From Anaerolineales bacterium (lineage in GTDB: Bacteria > Chloroflexota > Anaerolineae > 4572-78 > J111), in assembly GCA_012032575.1 (NCBI GenBank), contig JAAUSP010000165.1, forward strand, positions 1-13,336: a stretch of 13,336 nucleotides of DNA. The letters run 5' to 3'. Shown here in pieces: positions 7,904-13,336 of this stretch; the stretch's first letter is position 1, and each line of letters begins with the position of its first letter. The position numbers were made by a program, and so were the translations under genes. The notes below the pieces were generated by a model. It had not been told where the DNA came from and searched no databases. It worked only from the letters and a program-made list of their open reading frames with translations.

Positions 7904-9382
7904 ATGTCGACCGACTTTGAGCGCAAAGATTCGATGAACGATTGACGGGTTCGTTAATGTTGGATTCACTCGCGGGTTCGCTTCCTCTCAAGCCTACGCC
8001 GACCGCTTCCATAATGAAACCGGGATACTCCCACCGCCTGGCGCTGCTGCCGCTGATAGCTTGGCCCATGCTATGTCCCCTTTCAGCCAGCACTACGAAT
8101 GGTTGGGGTTTGAGGTCCGCAAACTGCTGTTACAGACATTGGAGGAAGTACAAAATGATCCGGAATTGAGCCTCGATGCGATGATCTACGAAAGCAAGGA
8201 GCCCAATATCTTGGCTCGTTTGGAGGCGATTGGACCACGGCTGCGGCAATTATAGATGACCATGGAGAGCAGGGCGAAGCCAACAGTGCTGAAAGCATCT
8301 CAGCAGGCCGTCTAAAGACGGCAGGGGCGATAGTCCAGCGCATGCACTTGGGTCGCCAACAGCACAACAAGATACTATTGGTGCGGCGCAATGGAGCTCC
8401 CATCAAGGTACTGACCGGCTCCACGAACTTCTCGCTGCGGGGCCTCTATATTCAATCCAACAACGCGCTGCTTTTTACCAATGACGATGTTGCAGGACTC
8501 TATGGCAGGTTCTTCGATGCTTTCTGGCAAGCGCCCAAAAGGTTCCGTCAAAACCCGTTATCTCAACAATGGTGGCCGGCCCGCGATCCGTTCGATACGC
8601 GTTTCTTGTTCTGCTATTCGCCCCACTCGGATCATACACTGTCACTTGACCCTGTCGCCCGAGCGATTGAGGATGCCGAAAGTTCTGTGCTTTACGCCGT
8701 TGTTTTTCTGAATCAACTTACTGGCCCGGTCCGCGAGGCCCTGGATGACCTGATGAACCGGTCGCTGTTTTCATACGGTGTAGCCCAGAGAACCACCGGT
8801 CTCACCGTGAGCAAGCCTGACGGCTCTCGAGGGCTGCTGCCATTCGCCTATCTGGGAGAGAAGGCTCCTGAGCCTTTCCGGTCTGAATGGCATGGTAACA
8901 CCACTGAACGGTCAAACATGGTCCATCACAAATTCATCGTTACAGATTTTAATGGTGTGCGGCCGACGGTCTTCACCGGTTCGTCCAATATGGCAGCCGG
9001 CGGTGAGAAGGACAATGGTGACAACTTGATTTGGATAAAAGACCGCAAGGTTGCCATCGCTTACGCTATAGAAGCCTTAAGAATGTTTGATCATTTCCAC
9101 TTTCGGGTCAACATAAGAGAGGCTGATGCCGAAAACCGGATCAAACAACTCTGGTTGTTCACCGCCTATTATCACTTGGTCTTGCCCCATCATAGCTTGC
9201 GGCAACCCTTGCAAGTGCCTGAACCGACCCGTGGGACAGGTTCTTTGAAAAAATGGAAACTCGTGACACCGGCTATGGCAGCGGAAATTACTGACCATGT
9301 CTGGCCAATCGCTGAGCTGCTTTCCTACCGTGTGCCAGCTCATTTCTTGGATCAGTTGTCAAAGATCATCGCCTTACTTTAA
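7904..9382 (+). pseudogene. Phospholipase-D-like protein, disrupted by two frameshifts
   Basis: A two-motif PLD-superfamily protein reconstructed from three frames. The probable start is ATG 7904 behind a strong AAGGAGAT Shine-Dalgarno; that frame stops at 7943-7945 after 13 codons. Family-like sequence then runs in the +1 frame (IDGFVNVGFTRGFASSQAYA ... ARLEAIGPRLR) to a stop near 8253. The remainder is in the frame of the long open stretch 8114-9382, with AIIDDHGEQGEANSAES leading into HNK at 8363-8371 and GSTNFS. The second motif, HHKFIVTD (from 8924) with GSSNMA, is complete; the first has R where the motif D is expected. Without the shifts the protein would be about 492 residues. The beta-sandwich N-terminal domain of some relatives is absent. 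The ATG at 8342 is an artefactual start. Whether the gene is really dead or suffers sequencing indels is open. Phosphodiesterase activity on lipid or nucleic acid is only inferred. Confidence 0.75.
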
Positions 9383-9435
9383 GAAGTTCATCAAGGAGAA
9401 TGAGGGACAATACCCATGTTTATATGAAAACAAAA

Positions 9436-9466
9436 AGAGGCTACCAGTTCAGGTAGCCTCTCTAAT
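9436..9466. terminator. Shared bidirectional terminator between PLD-like gene and rpoD
   Basis: AGAGGCTACC (9436-9445) pairs perfectly with GGTAGCCTCT (9452-9461) around a 6-nt loop. On the minus strand the stem is followed by TTTTTGTTTT, a strong terminator for the sigma-factor gene. On the plus strand TAATTTT follows, enough to end the DUF2252/PLD transcript. Confidence 0.92.
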
Positions 9467-9480
9467 TTTCGTAAGAAAGG

Positions 9481-10698
9481 TCAACTCAAATAATCACGCA
9501 GTTGCCGGCTGCGGCGCGGATGGCGCAGTTTGCGTAAAGCCTGGCCTTCGATCTGGCGGATACGTTCGCGGGTGAGGCCGAACTTTTTGCCCACTTCTTC
9601 CAGGGTGTAGCTGCGGCCGTTTTGCAGCCCAAAGCGCAGGCGCAAAATACGGGCTTCACGGGGGGTCAGAGTGCTGAGCACGTCTTCCAGCTTTTCCTGC
9701 AATAAATGGTGATAAGCGGCGTCGGGCGGGGTGGGAGCATCCTCGTCCTCAATAAAGTTGCCCAGTTCGCTGTCTTCTTCTTCACCCACGGGGCGTTCCA
9801 GAGAAACAGGGTGGCGGCTGACGCGGAGCATCCAGCGCACTTTAGAGGGTTCCAAATCCATTTGCTCGGCCAGTTCTTCGGGGGTGGGTTTGCGGCCCCA
9901 GACCTGCTCAAGCTGGCGCGAAACCTGGTGCAGCTTGCGGATGCGGTCGCTCATGTGAACCGGCACGCGAATGGTGCGGCCCTGGTCGGCCAGGGCGCGG
10001 GTGATAGCCTGGCGAATCCACCAGGTGGCATAGGTGCTAAATTTGTAGCCGCGCCGGTAATCAAACTTCTCGACGGCTTTCATCAGACCCAGGTTGCCTT
10101 CTTGAATCAAATCGGAAAAGGGCACACCCTGACCCATATATTTTTTGGCAATACTCACCACCAGGCGGGTATTGGCTTTAATCAGGTGATCGCGTGCCTT
10201 GTTGCCATCGCGGATATAACGACGCAGTTTAAGCTTTTCTTCTTCGGTATGGCTGTTTTTCTCTAGTTTGCGTTGGGCTTTGCGGCCTTTTTCCAAACTT
10301 TTGGCCAGCATAATTTCTTCGGCGGGAGCCAGGAGCGGCACACGGGCCATCTCTTTGAGGTACAGGCTGATGGTGTCGTCGGCGGCAATGCCGCTTAAAT
10401 CAAAGGGGTCTACCGTGGGAACAGAAATTTCGTTAGGCGATTGTTCTTTAAGCCGTTTTTCTTCTTCGGCTTCTTCCACGTCAGCGTAAACTTCAATGCC
10501 CTGGTTAATGAGTTGAATAAAAATTTCCTCTAACTGGGCCATATTGTCTTCGGCTTCGGGAAAAGCCGCTAGCAGGTCATCGGTGACAAGGTAGCCACAC
10601 GTAGTGGCTTTGTGTAACAGGTTATCCAACATACTGGCGGCTCTGGCTTCAGGGAGTTCGACGGATTCGGGGTCTTTGGTTATTTTTTCTGAAATCAT
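9481..10698 (-). CDS. rpoD: RNA polymerase primary sigma factor RpoD/SigA
   Basis: A 405-residue sigma-70 group 1 factor. Region 1.1-like sequence is at about 23-75 and region 1.2 at about 103-137 ([16 protein letters not shown]). The core region 2 lies at about 170-245 with [20 protein letters not shown] and [12 protein letters not shown]. Region 3 is at about 253-330, and region 4 at 337-402 with the helix-turn-helix [20 protein letters not shown]. The linker between 1.2 and 2 is short, as in non-proteobacterial SigA. I place the start at ATG 10698 because GAGGTG lies 3 nt before it; the GTG at 10704 is part of that Shine-Dalgarno. It directs core polymerase to housekeeping promoters such as those annotated here. 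It is monocistronic, with its own promoter and terminator. A group 2 sigma is possible but region 1.1 favours the primary factor. Confidence 0.95.
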   Translation of the reverse strand: MISEKITKDPESVELPEARAASMLDNLLHKATTCGYLVTDDLLAAFPEAEDNMAQLEEIFIQLINQGIEVYADVEEAEEEKRLKEQSPNEISVPTVDPFDLSGIAADDTISLYLKEMARVPLLAPAEEIMLAKSLEKGRKAQRKLEKNSHTEEEKLKLRRYIRDGNKARDHLIKANTRLVVSIAKKYMGQGVPFSDLIQEGNLGLMKAVEKFDYRRGYKFSTYATWWIRQAITRALADQGRTIRVPVHMSDRIRKLHQVSRQLEQVWGRKPTPEELAEQMDLEPSKVRWMLRVSRHPVSLERPVGEEEDSELGNFIEDEDAPTPPDAAYHHLLQEKLEDVLSTLTPREARILRLRFGLQNGRSYTLEEVGKKFGLTRERIRQIEGQALRKLRHPRRSRQLRDYLS

Positions 10699-10713
10699 AT
10701 TCACCTCATGTCC

Positions 10714-10739
10714 CGCCTATACCCATCCAGGCATAGGCG
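10714..10739 (-). promoter_or_regulatory. Hairpin next to the rpoD Shine-Dalgarno
   Basis: In the minus-strand mRNA CGCCTATGCC pairs with GGTATAGGCG over 10 bp (one G-U) around the loop TGGATG. The hairpin ends 6 nt before the GAGGTG Shine-Dalgarno of rpoD. Its placement would allow it to affect ribosome access or mRNA stability; this is inference. Confidence 0.55.
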
Positions 10740-10983
10740 TTCGGATTTTTACGGCTAGATAATGTGAGTCTGGTGTGCTGGTACAGGTAGAGTTACGGGT
10801 TGAAGTAAGGAGATATTCCTATTCAGAACAGTTAAAATCTAATGCCGAGTGGAAATTTATTAAAGTTGGAGAAAACAATCCGTTTTATACAAATAGCGAG
10901 CCAGGCATAAATAGCAAACTACCTGGCTTATAGCTCATTCTTGGGGCTTTTTGGCAAAAGCATTAAATTGGGATAGCGACGGT
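10740..10983 (-). other. Long 5' leader of rpoD
   Basis: The predicted rpoD transcript begins near 10977, so about 280 nt precede the start codon. Besides the hairpin at 10714-10739, AGCCAGG (10899-10905) and CCTGGCT (10922-10928) form a 7-bp stem with a 16-nt AT-rich loop. The leader is AT-rich and contains no credible open frame. No known riboswitch class was recognised. Confidence 0.45.
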
Positions 10984-11012
10984 ATTATATCACAGGCTGG
11001 GGGCCATGTCAA
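10984..11012 (-). promoter_or_regulatory. Perfect consensus promoter of rpoD
   Basis: On the minus strand TTGACA (11007-11012) and TATAAT (10984-10989) are separated by exactly 17 bp, and TGA before the -10 box adds the extended -10 dinucleotide. Every element matches the sigma-70 consensus. The rpoD gene would thus be transcribed by its own product. Confidence 0.9.
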
Positions 11013-11092
11013 CCCTCTTTTTTTTATGTAAATTTGCTTGGGGAGGGAAAATGAGTTTTTAATTTTCTGAGTCTACCCTACCTTTGCTCTAC

Positions 11093-11121
11093 TTGCCATA
11101 ATGTTTGAGGAGTGGTATAAT
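11093..11121 (+). promoter_or_regulatory. Promoter of the stalk-protein genes
   Basis: TTGCCA (11093-11098) and TATAAT (11116-11121) are separated by 17 bp, with TGG before the -10 box (extended -10). The predicted start is near 11128, giving a leader of about 250 nt before the start codon at 11381. It diverges from the rpoD promoter about 80 bp away, and the gap is AT-rich with T and A tracts. Confidence 0.75.
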
Positions 11122-11145
11122 GAATATGTCAAGTTGTCTATTGAA

Positions 11146-11198
11146 CTCTACATATTGTGGTTCGGATATTGACAAACCTCTACAGATAGTGGTATTCT
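11146..11198 (+). promoter_or_regulatory. 16-bp direct repeats and second candidate promoter
   Basis: CTCTACATATTGTGGT (11146-11161) and CTCTACAGATAGTGGT (11178-11193) match at 14 of 16 positions and are offset by 32 bp, about three helical turns. They flank and overlap a second possible promoter, TTGACA (11169-11174) with TATTCT (11193-11198) and an 18-bp spacer. The arrangement suggests a pair of activator or repressor sites; the regulator is unknown. Confidence 0.45.
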
Positions 11199-11249
11199 TG
11201 TTCATAACTAAATTAGTTGCCACGTCTGGTTGAGGTAGCGAGGTTGTTT

Positions 11250-11366
11250 AACGGCAGACCCGTTGAAACTGCCGCGTAAACATAAACTATGGCGGGGGTG
11301 GGGTCCACTCATAATGACTTATTATTAGTCAGACGAAAAAGGACGCTAGCAACCCACCCCCGCTAT
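11250..11366 (+). ncRNA. Structured leader RNA candidate upstream of the stalk-protein genes
   Basis: In the 5' leader, CGGCAG (11252-11257) pairs with CTGCCG (11269-11274), competing with AACGG (11250-11254) and CCGTT (11260-11264). Next, a 14-bp stem joins 11289-11302 to 11353-11366, with one G-U pair and the core GCGGGGGTGGG/CCCACCCCCGC. Inside it sit a GTCC/GGAC helix (11303-11306, 11341-11344) and a TGACT/AGTCA hairpin (11315-11331). The big stem ends 14 nt before ATG 11381. The nested helices suggest a cis-regulatory RNA, but no known family was recognised and chance pairing of G/C tracts is possible. Confidence 0.4.
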
Positions 11367-11380
11367 CAGTTAAATAGGGG

Positions 11381-12115
11381 ATGGGCCAAAACCCGACCAT
11401 GACCGGACTTAAAAAAGAACTTGCCACCATTAGCAACCAACAGTGGACAGTGCTTATTTCTCTGCTGGCCCTGGTCAACATGGTTGTTTTGGGCGGGCTG
11501 GTTTGGTTGCTAACTATTCAATCGCCCGGCGCTTTTCGCCGGGTATTGGCCCAGGCGCCGGCTACCCGCACCCCTTTTCCTACTTTCACCACTACGCCAA
11601 CCGGGCTACCCCCCCCAACATCCATTGGTACGTTTGTCCCCACATGGACGCCGACAATTACGCCTACACCTCTACCTACCGATACGCCTACCGCCACCTC
11701 TGTGCCCTCCCGAACCCCCATCCGGGCTACTGCCGTGCCCGTGCCCACCGAAACGCCAACGCCCGCCTATGATTATGTGGGAACTGTACGTCAGTTGACG
11801 GCTTGCGAGAACGCCGGGAAACATCATATCTTTGCCTACGTGCGTGATCCGGCCGGCAATGGCCTGCCCGGGGTGAAAATGCGAGTCTACTGGGAAGGCG
11901 GCAGCGGCGGCGAAGCTGTTCTCACCACCGGCACTAAAATGGAGAACCCTGGCCTGGCCGATTTTGCTATGTTCAAAGGCAGCTACTTTGTTGAGGTCCT
12001 TGATGGTTCAAGCCAGGTGATAGGTCCAATCAGTCCGGATATTCCAGTTAATGAGCTATGTGCCGAAACCGACAACGGCGTGGCCAACTCATTGTACCAC
12101 TACTCTTTGAAGTGA
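11381..12115 (+). CDS. Membrane-anchored protein with Pro/Thr stalk and C-terminal beta domain
   Basis: A 244-residue protein of unknown function. A short cytoplasmic N-terminus is followed by one membrane segment at about 23-45 (uncleaved signal anchor). A low-complexity Pro/Thr stalk covers about 60-128, and an extracytoplasmic domain covers about 132-244. That domain looks like an all-beta, Ig- or carboxypeptidase-regulatory-like fold (HHIFAYVRDPAGNGLPGVKM) and has two Cys (142, 227) that could form a disulfide. Pro/Thr stalks of this kind are typical of Chloroflexota surface proteins. The start may be ATG 11381, or ATG 11399 giving MTGLKKEL; GGGG just before 11381 is too close to be an ideal Shine-Dalgarno for it. 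It lies 20 bp upstream of the next gene, which has the same architecture, so they are probably an operon. Confidence 0.75.
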   Translation: MGQNPTMTGLKKELATISNQQWTVLISLLALVNMVVLGGLVWLLTIQSPGAFRRVLAQAPATRTPFPTFTTTPTGLPPPTSIGTFVPTWTPTITPTPLPTDTPTATSVPSRTPIRATAVPVPTETPTPAYDYVGTVRQLTACENAGKHHIFAYVRDPAGNGLPGVKMRVYWEGGSGGEAVLTTGTKMENPGLADFAMFKGSYFVEVLDGSSQVIGPISPDIPVNELCAETDNGVANSLYHYSLK

Positions 12116-12135
12116 TTTTTACCAAGGTCCGTTAG

Positions 12136-13323
12136 ATGTCTAAGTGGAAACCCTGGCAGAAAATGCTCTTTTTGGGCTATTTGTTCCTGCTAAATCTGAT
12201 CATTTTTGGGACGATGGCCTTTTTGATATTTAATACTGCCCGGCGCGGCCAACGTCCGGCCGAAGTGGCTGCCGCGCCTGCCTCGGAAGCCCTGGTTACT
12301 TATTCAACTCTGACCTTCCCGGCAGCCACAACGACAATCCCCCCCATTTCACCTACTCTGGCGGCAGCCCTACCCGGCGAGTCTGTCACGGCAGCACCGC
12401 CAGAACTTGCTCTGGCCGAAGGCAGCCGCAGCCAGGCCTGGACAGCCACCCCCATTTCATCGCCTACGGCCACGCGCCTGCCTACGGCCACACCCACTCC
12501 AACCAACACCGCCCGGCCCACTGCCACACCCACCCTGACGCCGCTGCCAACAGCAACGACCACATCTACCCCTCAGCCAACAGCTACCCCTACCTCCACA
12601 CCCAGACCCACTCTTACGCCAACCCGCCGACCTACTGAAACACCTACATTGGCATTACAGGCTCAGATAAAGCCATCCCGAACGCCCACCCAATCAGCCA
12701 AACCTTCGGCTACTCCAACCCGCCAACCCGCCAACCCACCAACCTTCCAACCTCCTACCCCCACCAGCCGTCCGACTCGCCCCCCGGCCACCCGCCCGAC
12801 GACACAGCCGACCCCTTTGGTGGTGGCGGCTGCGCTTAAGAGTAGTCCTGCTACACCTGTGGGTGAATCACCGGCTCCCCGGCTGGCCCAACCGGAACCG
12901 GCCCTGGCAAATACAGCCGGCCTGGTTGATGCTATCCCTTTGACCAACGCCAGCATTGCCCTAAGCTGGACGCCGGCCGGTAAGTCGGCTCGATATCGCA
13001 TTTACAGCGATATGGGCAGCGGGTATGGAGTCTATGTCCACAAAGCTGATGTGAGCGAATCGGCCTTTGTGGACAATATGCTCCGTCCGGGGCGGGCGTA
13101 CCGCTATCGCGTCACCCGTTTGGAAAACCAGCAGGAGATTGTTTTGGCCCAAACTGCGGCGGCTACCTTGGGAGGACAGGCCCCGGCAGATACCCTGCTT
13201 AGCCAGCGACCCGTTGTGACTGCTACCGTCGCTCCCGCCCCCACTGCGCTCCCTGCCGACGCAGTGCTGCTCGGTTTGCTGAGTGACAACAGTTTTATGA
13301 TGAGTTTAATACCTTGCATGTAG
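12136..13323 (+). CDS. Membrane-anchored Pro/Thr-stalk protein with FN3-like domain; probably continues past the window
   Basis: The open frame encodes 395 residues. A membrane segment lies at about 10-32 and a long Pro/Thr/Ala-rich stalk at about 103-228. A fibronectin-III-like domain covers about 262-345 (IALSWTPAGKSARYRIYSDM and RAYRYRVT). After a second short Pro-rich linker, LLGLLSDNSF begins a new domain. The frame then ends oddly with MMSLIPCM. Reading from 13299 in the other frame gives DEFNTLHVVGEVR, which looks like the start of an FxLYD-type domain found in similar stalk proteins. One base is therefore probably missing at about 13297-13299 (ATGA where ATGGA is expected), and the gene continues beyond the window. 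It is likely a surface protein; its partner or ligand is unknown. Confidence 0.7.
   Translation: MSKWKPWQKMLFLGYLFLLNLIIFGTMAFLIFNTARRGQRPAEVAAAPASEALVTYSTLTFPAATTTIPPISPTLAAALPGESVTAAPPELALAEGSRSQAWTATPISSPTATRLPTATPTPTNTARPTATPTLTPLPTATTTSTPQPTATPTSTPRPTLTPTRRPTETPTLALQAQIKPSRTPTQSAKPSATPTRQPANPPTFQPPTPTSRPTRPPATRPTTQPTPLVVAAALKSSPATPVGESPAPRLAQPEPALANTAGLVDAIPLTNASIALSWTPAGKSARYRIYSDMGSGYGVYVHKADVSESAFVDNMLRPGRAYRYRVTRLENQQEIVLAQTAAATLGGQAPADTLLSQRPVVTATVAPAPTALPADAVLLGLLSDNSFMMSLIPCM
12715..12762 (+). repeat. Octamer repeats inside the stalk coding region
   Basis: Consecutive 8-bp units CCAACCCG, CCAACCCG, CCAACCCA, CCAACCTT and CCAACCTC are followed by a degraded CTACCCCC. They lie in frame with the stalk-protein gene and encode part of the Pro-rich linker (about residues 194-209). 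In reverse complement the unit reads AAGGTTGG, the same type of octamer as in the grpE-dnaK spacer at 2784-2815. Confidence 0.75.
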
Positions 13324-13336
13324 TTGGCGAAGTGCG

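Noticed and set aside
6179..9435. Integrated island using tRNA-Thr as attachment site
   Set aside because: The islet lies on the 5' side of the tRNA, no duplicate of the tRNA 3' end was found at the other border, and there is no integrase.
11300..11345. Hammerhead ribozyme resemblance (CTCATAATGACT and GACGAAAA)
   Set aside because: The conserved CTGATGA core is not present and the three-stem arrangement with a cleavage site cannot be made.
11250..11380. Known riboswitch or T-box in the leader
   Set aside because: The conserved T-box sequence and the cyclic-di-GMP, cobalamin and ydaO core motifs are not seen; only generic helices are.

Overview
The window looks like chromosomal DNA from a bacterium of the phylum Chloroflexota (Anaerolineae-like), assigned with moderate confidence. 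The reasons are the hrcA-grpE-dnaK-dnaJ order behind a CIRCE operator, a moderately GC-rich composition, palindromic intergenic repeats, and two membrane-anchored proteins with long Pro/Thr stalks of the kind common in that phylum. No single marker settles the taxonomy.

Layout. Positions 1-752 hold the 3' part of a FemAB-type peptidoglycan-bridge aminoacyltransferase gene, whose upstream side runs into a palindromic repeat. Positions 940-6036 hold a class I heat-shock operon: a sigma-70-type promoter, a perfect CIRCE at the start of the transcript, then hrcA, grpE, dnaK and dnaJ. A convergent tRNA-Thr(UGU) gene follows, bracketed by two strong hairpins. Positions 6437-9382 hold a two-gene islet: a DUF2252 kinase-fold protein and a frameshifted phospholipase-D-like protein. 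A shared terminator separates it from a minus-strand primary sigma factor (rpoD/sigA, 9481-10698), which has a long leader and a perfect consensus promoter. Divergent from rpoD, after a control region of about 680 bp with its own promoters, direct repeats and a large RNA-like hairpin, lie two genes for single-pass membrane proteins with Pro/Thr stalks and extracytoplasmic beta-sandwich domains. The second is cut by the window end.

How the genes fit together. HrcA should repress the operon through the CIRCE. GrpE, DnaK and DnaJ form the Hsp70 cycle. RpoD is the sigma factor expected to read the housekeeping promoters seen here. The stalk proteins and the FemAB enzyme concern the cell envelope. 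The role of the DUF2252/PLD pair is unknown.

Two window-wide patterns stand out. First, each of the five consecutive genes femAB, hrcA, grpE, dnaK and dnaJ is followed, within 0-5 nt of its stop codon, by a degenerate tandem repeat with a 7- or 8-bp period. The unit differs from gene to gene, and in the three operon spacers it is answered by an inverted copy. A matching octamer array lies inside the coding sequence of the last gene. Second, five single-base frame disruptions occur (dnaK, dnaJ, two in the PLD gene, one in the last gene). Since dnaK and dnaJ are among them, sequencing or assembly indels are the simplest explanation.
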